In this document: positions 1-9,295 of the stretch, piece after piece
Layout: each line of letters begins with the position of its first letter
Numbering within the stretch: position 1 is the first letter of the stretch
DNA from: Carboxylicivirga sediminis
GTDB taxonomy: Bacteria; Bacteroidota; Bacteroidia; Bacteroidales; Marinilabiliaceae
Length of the DNA: 64,000 nt
Reading direction: 5' to 3'
Assembly: GCF_018156225.1 (NCBI RefSeq)
Contig: NZ_JAGTAR010000025.1
Span: 1 to 64,000, forward strand
The notes under the pieces: model-generated
The model's input: the letters and a program-made list of their open reading frames with translations, nothing else
The model's database searches: none
Told to the model about the DNA's origin: nothing
Translations under genes and position numbers: made by a program

Positions 1-552
1 AGACACCCTGCGTATACGAATTACCTGTGGACCTGCTCCAAATTGAATATCCTTATCGAAAGTCAGCGTCAGCGCATCATCGAGTGCTACATCAACGGCA
101 TCCTGCAATGGTAAATAACTCGTTATAGCAGGAGGTGCAGATGCGGTTATAAATGACACTAAGGTAGGAGTGGTCGTTTCAATATCCGTTGCAGTATTCC
201 AATCATAAGTTACAAAATATGCATCATAGTTCGTTGAGGAGTTGAGCCCTGTAAAGTTTTCAAAAAACTCAGTCCCTGATGCCGATCCCCAGAAACTACC
301 ACTAACGACAGCTGCAGTTCCAGTTCCATCTTCTCCTCTTTTAACCTGTCTTATAGTAGGGGCCGCAACGCCATCTGATTGTATAATATAGTAAGTATCG
401 TAATCATTTGATGTGGTATTAGTAACAGCTCTACCTCCTGAAGAAGTAACATCCGTAATGTTAGGATAACCACTTGTATAACTCTGCCCATTTGCAAATG
501 CAAATATTGACAGCAAAATGAGTAAGTTCAATAGCGTGTAACAATATCTCAT
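1..552 (-). CDS. Secreted Ig-like domain surface protein (N-terminal part, cut by window edge)
   Basis: An open frame runs from an ATG at 552 down to base 1 with no stop, so the gene continues outside the window. The first 23 or so residues (MRYCYTLLNLLILLSIFAFA, then NGQS) form a clear signal peptide. Residues about 140-184 read like an SbsA/Big_5-type Ig-like domain, with a P-x-x-x-A-V-D-V-A-L-D start and a LTLTFDKDI strand followed by a G-x-G-P-Q-V-I-R-I strand. Such domains occur in large secreted or adhesin-like Bacteroidota proteins. The gene lies 136 bp downstream of the methyltransferase on the same strand. No catalytic domain is visible in this part, so the function is unknown beyond cell-surface or secreted. 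Confidence 0.75.
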   Translation of the reverse strand, partial: MRYCYTLLNLLILLSIFAFANGQSYTSGYPNITDVTSSGGRAVTNTTSNDYDTYYIIQSDGVAAPTIRQVKRGEDGTGTAAVVSGSFWGSASGTEFFENFTGLNSSTNYDAYFVTYDWNTATDIETTTPTLVSFITASAPPAITSYLPLQDAVDVALDDALTLTFDKDIQFGAGPQVIRIRRVS

Positions 553-688
553 AACCTATTATTTTTCATAGACGAACAATTCGAAAGATACTAAAATCCA
601 TCGTATTAACATTAACAACTTCTGTTCAATAACCCTTTCAGCCAGATTCTTTGACAAAAACTTCATTTAGGGTTATTATCGGTTAATT

Positions 689-1423
689 TCATGTGATAAG
701 TTGCAAGCGTGCCAGATAATCATAATGATGACCATCCGCCATCTTCTCAAAACTAAACCCATTTTCTTTAGCTTTTGCTGCCAACAAAGCTGAGTCAATA
801 AACAGCCACTCAAATGGTATCGTTTTATGCTGCCTGAAAGTCATAGTGTACATCACCTCGCCATAATATTGCTCATCAGGCAAATCGCAGTAACTATCCT
901 CGTCCATGTATAAGTAGCGCAGATCTGAACTATCAAGGATAACCTGGCCGCCCGGATTTAACAACTTTTTTATCTGTTCGAAGAAAACCGGCAAATGCTC
1001 AATAGCTGCGGCTAATCCTATTCCGTTCATCATCAGCAACAATGTATCATATCCCTGTTCAGATGTCAATGAATAGAAGTCATCATTTATTATGTTTTTC
1101 ACCCCTCTTTGCTTAGCTGCCAGACAACATCCATGCGAAACATCAAGCATGGTGACATTCAATCCTTTCTTTTGCAACTCCAGGGCATGCGAACCAACGC
1201 CACCACCAATATCCAGCACACTTCCCCGACAATGAAGGATAGCTTGTTGCTCCAAAACAGGCATTTCATTGAATTGCCTGAACAGGTAATCCACGGGAAT
1301 AACGTCGTCTTCTACGATATTCGATTGCACTTTAATCTTGAGATTTCTTTTCCCTGCCAGATAGGCAAGTGCTGCCTCACCAAGCGGGTCATTATAGTTC
1401 GAATCTGTTGTACTGCTTTCCAT
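689..1423 (-). CDS. Class I SAM-dependent methyltransferase
   Basis: This is a cytoplasmic protein of about 244 residues with a Rossmann-type methyltransferase core. Motif I is VLDIGGGVGSHALELQKKG, followed by an acidic residue in TMLDVS, and the post-I region carries LLLMMNGIGLAAAIEHLP and LLNPGGQVILDSSDL. The last is typical of the small-molecule Methyltransf_11/25 group. The substrate cannot be told from sequence. A TTG three codons upstream could also start the frame, but I chose the ATG at 1423 because a TAnnTTTG promoter element sits immediately upstream and would leave almost no leader. It follows rpe on the same strand and is separated from it by a terminator hairpin, so it is probably transcribed alone. 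Confidence 0.8.
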   Translation of the reverse strand: MESSTTDSNYNDPLGEAALAYLAGKRNLKIKVQSNIVEDDVIPVDYLFRQFNEMPVLEQQAILHCRGSVLDIGGGVGSHALELQKKGLNVTMLDVSHGCCLAAKQRGVKNIINDDFYSLTSEQGYDTLLLMMNGIGLAAAIEHLPVFFEQIKKLLNPGGQVILDSSDLRYLYMDEDSYCDLPDEQYYGEVMYTMTFRQHKTIPFEWLFIDSALLAAKAKENGFSFEKMADGHHYDYLARLQLIT

Positions 1424-1429
1424 AAGGCA

Positions 1430-1460
1430 CAAAAGTAATAATTCAATACAGCCCTTACAA
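1430..1460 (-). promoter_or_regulatory. Bacteroidetes-type promoter for the methyltransferase
   Basis: On the minus strand TACTTTTG (1437-1430) matches the -7 consensus TAnnTTTG, and a TTG (1460-1458) lies 20 bases upstream as the -33 element. The transcript would begin within a few bases of the ATG at 1423. Confidence 0.5.
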
Positions 1461-1464
1461 GCCC

Positions 1465-1496
1465 AAAAAAGGCGGACTTAAAACCATCCACCTTTT
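1465..1496 (-). terminator. Rho-independent terminator after rpe
   Basis: On the minus strand a 10-bp stem (AAAAGGTGGA with TCCGCCTTTT, one G-T pair) with a 10-base loop is followed by a run of T. It lies between the rpe stop and the methyltransferase promoter. Confidence 0.65.
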
Positions 1497-1517
1497 CTTG
1501 TATATTATAATGAATCG

Positions 1518-2174
1518 CTAAAACGATAAATTCTTTAATCCAGCAATGGTCTGCTCAGGATTCGCAGATTTAAAAACATAACTTCCTGCCACTAACACAT
1601 CAGCTCCTTTCTCCACCAATTGTGCTGCATTGGTATTATCAACACCACCATCAACCTGAATAAGCGCCCGACTATTTTTACGTAGAACGAGCTCTTTAAG
1701 CTGCTCGACCTTGTTGTATGTGTTTTCAATATACTTTTGTCCTCCAAATCCGGGATTTACTGACATAAGGAGCACCAAATCCAGCTCACTCACAATGTCT
1801 TCAAGAACACTAACGGGAGTATGAGGGTTCAGAGTTACACCTGCTTTCATGTCATTGGCATGAATGGTTTGAACCGTTCTGTGTAAATGCGTACTTGCCT
1901 CGTAGTGCACATTAAACAGGTCAGCTCCTGCCTTTTTAAACGTCTCAATATACCTTTCGGGTTGCACAATCATCAAGTGCACATCAAAAGGCTTTTCAGC
2001 CAAAGGCTTAATAGCTTCTAAAATTGGAATACCAAAGGAGATATTAGGCACAAAAACACCATCCATTATATCCAGGTGAAACCAGTCAGCTTCACTTCTG
2101 TTGAGCATTTCAACATCTTTCTTAAGATTACTAAAATCTGCAGCTAATAAGGATGGAGCAATTAAATGTTTCAT
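1518..2174 (-). CDS. rpe: Ribulose-phosphate 3-epimerase
   Basis: This enzyme interconverts D-ribulose 5-phosphate and D-xylulose 5-phosphate in the pentose phosphate pathway. The 218-residue protein has the usual family length and TIM-barrel signatures. These are the N-terminal IAPSLLAADFSNL, the metal-site segment DWFHLDIMDGVFVPNISFG, FDVHLMIVQPERYI, LLMSVNPGFGGQKYI and the C-terminal phosphate-binding VDGGVDNTNA and VAGSYVF. An upstream in-frame extension exists, but the ATG at 2174 gives the canonical start MKHLIAPSLLAADF. A TATTTTTG promoter box lies 36-43 bases upstream of that ATG. It sits just downstream of rpoD on the same strand. Confidence 0.96.
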   Translation of the reverse strand: MKHLIAPSLLAADFSNLKKDVEMLNRSEADWFHLDIMDGVFVPNISFGIPILEAIKPLAEKPFDVHLMIVQPERYIETFKKAGADLFNVHYEASTHLHRTVQTIHANDMKAGVTLNPHTPVSVLEDIVSELDLVLLMSVNPGFGGQKYIENTYNKVEQLKELVLRKNSRALIQVDGGVDNTNAAQLVEKGADVLVAGSYVFKSANPEQTIAGLKNLSF

Positions 2175-2209
2175 TGTAAACAGTTCTCTAATCAATAAAA
2201 AATGTGTTG

Positions 2210-2217
2210 CAAAAATA
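2210..2217 (-). promoter_or_regulatory. -7 element for rpe
   Basis: On the minus strand TATTTTTG matches TAnnTTTG. It would start transcription about 30 bases before the rpe ATG at 2174. No convincing -33 TTTG was found. Confidence 0.4.
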
Positions 2218-2259
2218 CAACACATTCCTTTATACTGATATGATAATTAACACTTTTAT

Positions 2260-3126
2260 CTATTGCCCCAGGAAAGAGCGTAGTATTTTACTTCTGTAGG
2301 TATTCTTAAGTCGCTTAATGGCTTTCTCTTTTATTTGACGCACCCGCTCTCTGGTCAGGTTAAATAATTTACCAATTTCCTCCAGAGAATAGGGTGGCTC
2401 ACCACTTAATCCATAATACAGTTTAATAATATCTGACTCTCGTGTTGAAAGTGTAGCCAAAGATCGTTCAATCTCCTGCCTGAGGGAGTCATCGAGCAAA
2501 TGAGTATCCGGACTTAAGGAGTCGTTGGATAAAAGCACATCATACAAGGTGTTATCCTCATCCTTTTTCAAAGGCGCATCCATGGATACATGTCGCGACG
2601 ACACCTTTAATGCTTCCTTCACCTCTTTGGGTGCAATTTCCAATACCTTAGCAATTTCGTCAGCAGTTGGCTCACGCTGAAAATCCTGCTCTAACCGAGA
2701 GAAAGCATTACTAACCTTATTGATGGAACCTATTTTATTGAGAGGCAGGCGCACTATCCGAGCCTGTTCTGCCAAAGCTTGTAGTATTGATTGGCGTATC
2801 CACCACACAGCATAACTGATAAACTTAAATCCTCGCGTTTCATCAAAACGTTGGGCTGCTTTTATAAGCCCAAGGTTACCTTCATTGATTAAATCGGGTA
2901 AACTCAGTCCCTGATTCTGATATTGCTTGGAGACAGATACCACAAAACGAAGGTTAGCATTAATAAGTCGCTCAAGGGCCTTGTTATCACCTTGCCTTAT
3001 TTTTTTTGCCAAAACAACTTCTTCATCTGCGTTAAGTAGCTTCACCTTCCCTATTTCATGAAGGTATTTGTCTAAAGAAGGCGTTTCCCGATTGGTAACC
3101 TGTTTGGTAATTTTGAGTTGTCTCAT
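2260..3126 (-). CDS. rpoD: Primary RNA polymerase sigma factor, short Bacteroidota type
   Basis: This is the housekeeping sigma-70 factor of 288 residues. Region 1.1 is absent, as is normal for Bacteroidota. Region 1.2 ([17 protein letters not shown]) is followed by region 2 with [21 protein letters not shown], the core-binding and -10-recognition segment. Region 3 spans [17 protein letters not shown], and region 4.2 carries the helix-turn-helix [20 protein letters not shown]. The protein is full length. It is divergent from rho across a 293-bp intergenic region. The many TAnnTTTG elements elsewhere in this window are consistent with the distinct promoter specificity known for this sigma group. 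Confidence 0.96.
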   Translation of the reverse strand: MRQLKITKQVTNRETPSLDKYLHEIGKVKLLNADEEVVLAKKIRQGDNKALERLINANLRFVVSVSKQYQNQGLSLPDLINEGNLGLIKAAQRFDETRGFKFISYAVWWIRQSILQALAEQARIVRLPLNKIGSINKVSNAFSRLEQDFQREPTADEIAKVLEIAPKEVKEALKVSSRHVSMDAPLKKDEDNTLYDVLLSNDSLSPDTHLLDDSLRQEIERSLATLSTRESDIIKLYYGLSGEPPYSLEEIGKLFNLTRERVRQIKEKAIKRLKNTYRSKILRSFLGQ

Positions 3127-3280
3127 ATCGAATCAGTTATATTTAAGTATACCTATTTTAGAACAACGCAGATTTCGGTTTAATTGTTTTTGTTACTTTA
3201 AAAATGCATTTTTTTTTGTGACTGACAAAGTGATTGACAATTAAATTAATACAACATTCTCATTAATTTGATGATTTTTT

Positions 3281-3311
3281 TTTGCACGTCAACAAACTTT
3301 CCCTAGATTTG
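3281..3311 (+). promoter_or_regulatory. Promoter for rho
   Basis: TTTG at 3281-3284 and TAGATTTG at 3304-3311 are separated by exactly 19 bases, matching the Bacteroidota -33/-7 consensus. The leader to the rho ATG would be about 100 bases, long enough for autoregulation by Rho. Nothing else is recognised in the 3127-3419 gap apart from T-rich runs, and no clear rpoD promoter was found. Confidence 0.7.
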
Positions 3312-3419
3312 CATCAATAAGTTGACGCCTGTCAGGTGGTCAATCCTAATTTAACTTTCAAGTAAAATTCAATTACAAAATCTAATTCAGAAGATTTTCC
3401 TAAATAAGTTACATTACTT

Positions 3420-5156
3420 ATGTATGATATACTAGAACTTAATAAGAAGCTTTTGACCGAATTGCGTCAAATAGCGAAAGAACTTAACGTAAAACGCGTT
3501 GAGTCATTTAAAAAGCAGGACTTGGTATATAAAATCCTTGATGAACAAGCTATTCAGGTATCAAGTGATAAAAAACCTAAAAAGGATAAACCTGCAGATA
3601 AGAAAGCACGCACCAAACGCCCGCGCACTCAACGTAACGATGGCCCAATTGCCTCATCGGTGCAATCAAAAGTGGCAGAAGCAGCCAATGCTATAGCCGA
3701 AAAGGAAGAGAAACCTGCGAAAGAAGCTAAACCAGCAGAAAAAGAACAGCCTAAAGAGACCAAAAAGGAGCAGCAAGCTAAAGAGGTAAAAAGAGAAGCT
3801 AAACCAAAAGCTGCTGCACCAAAAGTGGAAGAAGAAAAAGTTGTAAAAGCAGAAACGGCAGCTCCTGCAGAAGAAAAAGAAGAAGCACCACGTGAGTTTA
3901 AGCGTCGTGATGATAAGGATAATCGCCAGCGCGATAACCGTCAGCAGGATGACAGCAACAAACGTCGCTTTCAAAATGATAAAGGGCGCGACAACCGCCG
4001 TCAGCAAGAGCGCAAAGATGACAAGCAATATGAGTTTGAAGGTATTATTTCAGCTTCAGGTGTATTAGAGATTATGCCGGATGGATATGGTTTTCTGCGC
4101 TCGTCGGATTACAACTACCTAAACTCGCCAGATGACATTTACGTGTCGCAATCGCAAATCAAATTATTCGGTTTGAAAACCGGTGATAGTGTTTTAGGAA
4201 CCATTCGCCCACCTAAAGAGGGAGAGAAATACTTCCCACTTATCAAGGTTGAGCAAATCAATGGTCGTCAGCCTGCATTTGTGCGCGATCGTGTGCCATT
4301 TGATCATTTGACACCTATCTTCCCTGATGAGAAATTCGATTTAACAACAGGACCGAAAGCCAACCTTTCTTCACGTGTTGTTGACATGTTCTCACCTATT
4401 GGTAAAGGACAGCGCGGACTAATTGTTGCGCAGCCTAAAACAGGTAAAACGGTACTATTGAAGGACGTGGCCAATGCCATTGCAGCCAATCACCCTGAAG
4501 TGTATATGATTATCCTGCTGATTGACGAGCGTCCTGAAGAGGTAACTGACATGGCACGTAGCGTTAATGCCGAGGTAGTATCATCTACTTTTGACGAACC
4601 GGCCGAACGCCATGTAAAGGTTGCTAACATTGTATTGGAGAAAGCTAAGCGCATGGTTGAGTGTGGCCACGATGTGGTTGTTTTACTTGATTCTATTACG
4701 CGTCTGGCACGCGCCTACAATACTGTATCACCTGCCTCAGGTAAAGTATTATCTGGTGGTGTTGATGCCAATGCATTACACCGTCCTAAACGATTCTTTG
4801 GTGCCGCGCGTAACATCGAAAATGGTGGTTCATTAACTATCATTGCTACTGCACTTACCGAAACAGGTTCTAAGATGGATGAAGTGATATTCGAAGAATT
4901 TAAGGGAACGGGTAACATGGAATTACAACTAGACCGTCGCCTGTCGAACAAGCGTATATTCCCTGCTGTGGATGTCAATCTGTCAAGCACGCGTCGTGAA
5001 GATCTGTTGATCGAGCCAGACATGATGAACCGCATCTGGATTCTGCGTAACTACCTGTCGGATATGACAGCAGTTGAAGCTATGGAGTTCCTGCACGACA
5101 GGATGAAAAAAACAAAATCAAATGAAGAGTTCCTGATATCAATGAATGATAATTAG
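3420..5156 (+). CDS. rho: Transcription termination factor Rho with charged N-terminal insert
   Basis: Rho is a hexameric RNA helicase that ends transcription. The 578-residue protein starts with a Rho_N domain ([24 protein letters not shown]). Residues about 45-200 are a low-complexity insert, first rich in Lys/Glu/Ala/Pro, then in Arg/Asp/Gln/Asn. An RNA-binding cold-shock-like domain follows ([21 protein letters not shown]). The ATPase domain has the P-loop QPKTGKT at residues 338-344, [11 protein letters not shown], Walker [18 protein letters not shown] and the R-loop segment [16 protein letters not shown]. The insert makes it longer than the roughly 420-residue E. coli protein. Such inserts are known in Bacteroidota and are likely disordered RNA-binding tails. 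A strong terminator follows the stop. Confidence 0.97.
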   Translation: MYDILELNKKLLTELRQIAKELNVKRVESFKKQDLVYKILDEQAIQVSSDKKPKKDKPADKKARTKRPRTQRNDGPIASSVQSKVAEAANAIAEKEEKPAKEAKPAEKEQPKETKKEQQAKEVKREAKPKAAAPKVEEEKVVKAETAAPAEEKEEAPREFKRRDDKDNRQRDNRQQDDSNKRRFQNDKGRDNRRQQERKDDKQYEFEGIISASGVLEIMPDGYGFLRSSDYNYLNSPDDIYVSQSQIKLFGLKTGDSVLGTIRPPKEGEKYFPLIKVEQINGRQPAFVRDRVPFDHLTPIFPDEKFDLTTGPKANLSSRVVDMFSPIGKGQRGLIVAQPKTGKTVLLKDVANAIAANHPEVYMIILLIDERPEEVTDMARSVNAEVVSSTFDEPAERHVKVANIVLEKAKRMVECGHDVVVLLDSITRLARAYNTVSPASGKVLSGGVDANALHRPKRFFGAARNIENGGSLTIIATALTETGSKMDEVIFEEFKGTGNMELQLDRRLSNKRIFPAVDVNLSSTRREDLLIEPDMMNRIWILRNYLSDMTAVEAMEFLHDRMKKTKSNEEFLISMNDN

Positions 5157-5181
5157 ACCTTCTATTTTCTATAATAGCATT

Positions 5182-5216
5182 AAGCGGGATTTCGATTGAA
5201 ATCCCGCTTTCTTTTT
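5182..5216 (+). terminator. Rho-independent terminator after rho
   Basis: A perfect 12-bp stem (AAGCGGGATTTC with GAAATCCCGCTT) and a GATT loop are followed by a T-rich tail. It lies 26 bases after the rho stop codon. Confidence 0.85.
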
Positions 5217-5269
5217 GCACAATCCTAACTGCATTTTTATAAAAGCTTCCTTTCTTCCCTTGCTTTGCT

Positions 5270-5277
5270 TAATTTTG
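5270..5277 (+). promoter_or_regulatory. -7 element for the DJ-1/PfpI gene
   Basis: TAATTTTG matches TAnnTTTG and lies 30 bases before the ATG at 5307. The -33 region is not clear. Confidence 0.4.
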
Positions 5278-5306
5278 TATTGACTTGATATAAACACATA
5301 TCCCCA

Positions 5307-5855
5307 ATGAAAAAAGTAGTTTTGTTTTTGGCCGAAGGCTTTGAGGAAGTTGAAGCACTAACCCCGGTAGACGTTCTCCGAAGAGCCAACATAGAGGTAA
5401 CAACCGTATCAATCTGCCAAAGCAAGCAGGTTGAAGGAGCACATGCCATCACCGTAAGTGCAGATTTTTTATTTGATGAAATCAGCTATTCGAACTTTGA
5501 CGCGCTGCTGCTACCTGGAGGTATGCCTGGTACTTCTAATCTGATGACTCATGATGGCCTAAAAAAGGTAATCTTAGATTTTAACGCTCATAAAAAACTG
5601 ATTGGTGCCATTTGTGCAGCCCCAATGATTCTTGGTGAACTGGGGTTATTAGCCGGTAAAAAAGCGGTTTGCTATCCAGGATTTGAGAAACATCTGAAAG
5701 AAGCCATTTACACTAAACAACCAGTCGTTAAAGACGGGAGATACATTACTGCCAGCGGGATAGGCAGTGCTATGAAATTCTCTTTAGTTCTTGTAGAAGA
5801 ATTGATTGATAAAGATACAGCGAACAGATTGGGACAAAAAATGTTAGTTCAATAA
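5307..5855 (+). CDS. DJ-1/PfpI (YajL-like) family protein
   Basis: This 182-residue cytoplasmic protein belongs to the DJ-1/ThiJ/PfpI superfamily. It carries the conserved acidic residue in LAEGFEEVEALTPVDVLRRA, the ALLLPGGMPG strand and the nucleophile-elbow cysteine in GAICAAPMILGELGLLAGK. The C-terminal SGIGSAMKFSLVLVEELI is typical of the bacterial YajL-like subgroup. Members act in protection against oxidative or carbonyl stress and have been reported as glyoxalase- or deglycase-like, so the exact reaction should not be assumed. It is a single gene between rho and the sensor kinase, with its own promoter element. Confidence 0.88.
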   Translation: MKKVVLFLAEGFEEVEALTPVDVLRRANIEVTTVSICQSKQVEGAHAITVSADFLFDEISYSNFDALLLPGGMPGTSNLMTHDGLKKVILDFNAHKKLIGAICAAPMILGELGLLAGKKAVCYPGFEKHLKEAIYTKQPVVKDGRYITASGIGSAMKFSLVLVEELIDKDTANRLGQKMLVQ

Positions 5856-5859
5856 AAAA

Positions 5860-5894
5860 GAATAGGACATAAAGCCGTTGCTCATGTCCTATTC
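5860..5894. terminator. Perfect hairpin after the DJ-1/PfpI gene
   Basis: An 11-bp perfect stem (GAATAGGACAT with ATGTCCTATTC) encloses a 13-base loop. It starts five bases after the stop codon. No T-run follows on the plus strand. A run of six A precedes it, so the U-tract would suit minus-strand transcription better. It may be a terminator or an mRNA-stabilising hairpin. Confidence 0.45.
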
Positions 5895-6048
5895 AATAAC
5901 CTAACCCAAATCTATGAAAAAAAATCTGACAAGAATATTCCAATTAGCGTGCCAAACAATTACCCAAAATAGTTATCAATAGTTAAATTGGCTATTGATT
6001 TGTTAAGCTGAATCTAATGCTCTATTCGATTTATTAAAGCAACTCAAA

Positions 6049-9000
6049 ATGCGCCCACAAGCCTACTTTATAATCTTACTGTTATTATTCAGCATTCAGG
6101 TAGCCGGTGTTACTAAAAAGTTCAGGAGCTACCACCTTGATGATGGATTATCAAGCAGCACCGTATCCTGCTTTTATAAGAGTGATAATCATTTAGTTTG
6201 GATAGGCACGGCAAAAGGCGTTGATTTATTTACCGGTCATGAGTTTATTCCTTTAAGCCACTTCTTCACCGACTCTGCGGGTGCTACCAATACGAGTATC
6301 ACTGCTATAACTGAATTTAAAGATAATACCCTGTGGGCCGGCACATGGGGTGATGGACTTTTTAGTGTTAATATTGAGAATGGAGAATACACACATTACC
6401 GGGGTGCTGAAGAATTATCCAACACAACCATTAGTGATAATTACATCAATTGCCTGGAAGTATTTGACGACTATTTATGGGTAGGGACCAATTTCGGACT
6501 CTGCCAAACCAGCGGCAATGGTCATTTCTTCCATTACACATTTACAGAAGTTCTATCAAGAAACTCGGCCGACATAAGAGCTGTCATCCAGAAATATGAA
6601 CATTTGCTATTGGCATTTACTGATAATGGTGAAATTATTGAGCTTAACACGCAAAGCGGTGCGTACAAGAAGGTGGCAGAAATAAATGTACCTCTCAAAA
6701 ACATAACAAAAGTAACCAAAGACCATTTAGGGCGCTATTGGATTGGGACAGCCTATTTGGGATTATTCATACTTGACGAGCACTTTCAGCCCATACCAAT
6801 ACCTAATCAACTGAAAAAAGCATTAACCAGCGCCAGCATTTCTGATATTATTTACAACCACGAATTTGGCATATTTATTAGTTCTGATGGTGGTGGCCTC
6901 ATTATTATCAATCCAGATAACCTGGATACACAAGTAATAAAAGCATCAAAAAATAATGATGCTCTATTCAGTAATCAAACAGAGAGTTTATACCTGGATG
7001 AAGATGGGATTTTGTGGATTGGTTACTACAAAGATGGATTTAGTAAAACCTATTTAAAAGACGATGGCATCCGTCATATATCGCCCAATGATAAAGACCA
7101 ACTAATCCCCAATAAAAACGTTAACTGTTTTGCCAAAGACTTCAATCAATACATTTGGGTTGGAACTGAAAACGGACTGGCAATTCTTGATGCAAATCTT
7201 ACCAGCATCACACAATCTCAGGTATACCGAAAAGCACTTCGCTTGCTTAAAGACTACCCGATTACCTCTTTATCAACCAACACTGAATTATCAATAGTAT
7301 ATGCGGGCACCTATAATAATGGACTGTACAGCATCGATCTAAAAAAGAATAAGATCATTAATTACAACAAGACCAACAGTGCACTTGAAAGCAATTTTGT
7401 TCGCGATCTAAAAACGTACAATGATACTATTAACTATGTTGCCACGGTTGATGGAGGTGTTTATAAGTTTGATGGCACTAACTTTGAGAAAATCAAGGTC
7501 GTTTACCAGGATAAATATGAGCTACTTGACTTTCTGCACATAGAAATAATTGATAGTCAAAACATTTGGCTATCAAGTACTGGAAAAGGTGTCATCCGCA
7601 TTAATACATCATCTGGTACTGGACAGATGTTCAACGCTGTTATATCTACCATATGCTATAGTAGCTGTCTGACCAACGACTCTACTATCTTTTTAGCCAC
7701 CAATAAAGGTGTATTTGAATATTCTAATGATATTCAGGATTTTATTCCAATCAGCGATGACCTAAGTAACATGGATGTTTACGGCATAATTGAAGACGAT
7801 GAACATGCGTTGTGGTTAAGCAGCTCAACAGGGCTTTACCGTTATTACAGACAGAGTAAGACGCTTGAAAAAGTCACTAGCATAAATATTCAGGATAGAG
7901 AATTTTTACCTGGCTCCTTTTTCAAACTCTCCAACGACAATTTTTTATTTGGAGGAACCAACGGTTTTAATGCTGTTTCGCCACAACAATACAAGTCAAA
8001 CATCGCCAATACATCACTATTCATTAGTGAATTTAAAGTTTATAACAGGTCTGTTAAACCAGGCGATACCTACAATGGCGAGGAACCACTGCAACAGCAA
8101 GTTAATTATATCTCAAAGCTTACCATTCCATCTCACATTGATCTTTTCAGTGTTACTGCAACAACAATTGATTACAAATCTGCAGATAATAAGAAAGTAG
8201 CCTATACCCTTAAAAACGGTAAAAAAGACAGTAAACTGTTTTATACTGATGGTGAAATTGCTTTTCTGAATATGAAACCCGGCAGATATAAGTTAAGCAT
8301 TTACCCTATAAGCGGCGTCAATAATCAGCTTATTGAAAGTTCTGCAAAACATCTGCTAATACAGAAGATGTCGCCCTGGTGGCACTCTGTCTGGATCTAT
8401 ATCGCACTTTTTGTAATAATCACCGGCATCATTTTAGCACTACACCTGATGCGTGTAAGAGAATACAAAAAAACCCAAAGGCTTCTGCAGGAGAAAGTGA
8501 CCGAAAGAACAGCCACGCTCTTAAGTCAAAAAGAACGGCTTGAACGACAAAAGACAGAACTGCAGGAAATATTGGCTAAAAACAAAAAGTTGGAATCATT
8601 CAAGGAAAATATTATCAATATGATTGTACACGACCTTAAAAATCCATTAAACGGAATAATAGGTCTGTCATCGCTGAATGAAGCGGAGTACTTTGAGCCT
8701 ATTAATAGTGCCAGCCGACAGATGCTTTGCCTGGTAGAGAATATACTGGATGTACGCAGATACGAAACACACTCGCTTCAACTGTTTTACCAACAATGCG
8801 ATATACGACAGCTGGCTAACGAAGCCATTGACGAAGTTCGATTCTTACTGAAAGACAATCAAATAGAGATAATCAACCTGACTAACTCAATTATAGTACA
8901 GGTAGATAAAGACATACTAAGACGTGTGTACATTAACCTGCTGACCAATGCCATCAAATACAGCCAGGTAAATGGTAAAATCATACTCAGGGGCCAATTG

Positions 9001-9264
9001 AAACCTGATGCATCAGAAAAAACACTACTTTTGTCGGTGCAGGATGAAGGTCCAGGTATATCAAAAAAGTTTCAGGAAAGTATATTTGACCTTTATCAGC
9101 AGATTGACACCAAGAAATCGGGCCAGGCCAACTCTAATGGATTAGGATTAAGCTTTTGCAAGATGGCTATTAATGAGCACAATGGTAAAATATGGGTTGA
9201 ATCTGATGTTGGACAAGGAGCCCTTTTCAACATGGAAATACCGCAGCAAAAAGCCAAATCCTAA
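6049..9264 (+). CDS. Membrane sensor histidine kinase with periplasmic beta-propeller, no receiver or output domain
   Basis: The protein has 1071 residues. A signal peptide (1-20) is followed by many two-component-regulator propeller repeats with W-x-G-T motifs (VWIGTAKGVDLF, YWIGTAYLGLFI, IWVGTENGLAIL) to about residue 680. Next come a Y_Y_Y-like domain, a transmembrane helix near 785-805 and a coiled-coil linker. The HisKA domain has the phospho-accepting His861 in IVHDLKNPLNGIIGLSS, and the HATPase has NLLTNAIKYS, DEGPGI and GLGLSFCKMAINEHNGKIWVES. It resembles SusR-type hybrid two-component systems but stops after the ATPase. No response regulator lies next to it. The ligand is unknown. 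The only close neighbour in the same direction is the small barrel protein 31 bp downstream. Confidence 0.9.
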   Translation: MRPQAYFIILLLLFSIQVAGVTKKFRSYHLDDGLSSSTVSCFYKSDNHLVWIGTAKGVDLFTGHEFIPLSHFFTDSAGATNTSITAITEFKDNTLWAGTWGDGLFSVNIENGEYTHYRGAEELSNTTISDNYINCLEVFDDYLWVGTNFGLCQTSGNGHFFHYTFTEVLSRNSADIRAVIQKYEHLLLAFTDNGEIIELNTQSGAYKKVAEINVPLKNITKVTKDHLGRYWIGTAYLGLFILDEHFQPIPIPNQLKKALTSASISDIIYNHEFGIFISSDGGGLIIINPDNLDTQVIKASKNNDALFSNQTESLYLDEDGILWIGYYKDGFSKTYLKDDGIRHISPNDKDQLIPNKNVNCFAKDFNQYIWVGTENGLAILDANLTSITQSQVYRKALRLLKDYPITSLSTNTELSIVYAGTYNNGLYSIDLKKNKIINYNKTNSALESNFVRDLKTYNDTINYVATVDGGVYKFDGTNFEKIKVVYQDKYELLDFLHIEIIDSQNIWLSSTGKGVIRINTSSGTGQMFNAVISTICYSSCLTNDSTIFLATNKGVFEYSNDIQDFIPISDDLSNMDVYGIIEDDEHALWLSSSTGLYRYYRQSKTLEKVTSINIQDREFLPGSFFKLSNDNFLFGGTNGFNAVSPQQYKSNIANTSLFISEFKVYNRSVKPGDTYNGEEPLQQQVNYISKLTIPSHIDLFSVTATTIDYKSADNKKVAYTLKNGKKDSKLFYTDGEIAFLNMKPGRYKLSIYPISGVNNQLIESSAKHLLIQKMSPWWHSVWIYIALFVIITGIILALHLMRVREYKKTQRLLQEKVTERTATLLSQKERLERQKTELQEILAKNKKLESFKENIINMIVHDLKNPLNGIIGLSSLNEAEYFEPINSASRQMLCLVENILDVRRYETHSLQLFYQQCDIRQLANEAIDEVRFLLKDNQIEIINLTNSIIVQVDKDILRRVYINLLTNAIKYSQVNGKIILRGQLKPDASEKTLLLSVQDEGPGISKKFQESIFDLYQQIDTKKSGQANSNGLGLSFCKMAINEHNGKIWVESDVGQGALFNMEIPQQKAKS

Positions 9265-9295
9265 GTGAAGTAGTTTATTAACCTTAATTTTAGAA

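Noticed and set aside
1109-1438. 109-codon plus-strand frame inside the methyltransferase gene
   Set aside because: The methyltransferase on the opposite strand has clear conserved motifs, and the plus-strand translation has none.
3666-4028. 120-codon frame antisense to rho, rich in Phe and Leu
   Set aside because: It is the mirror of the Lys/Glu/Arg-rich insert of Rho. The biased codons of the real gene create a stop-free hydrophobic antisense frame.
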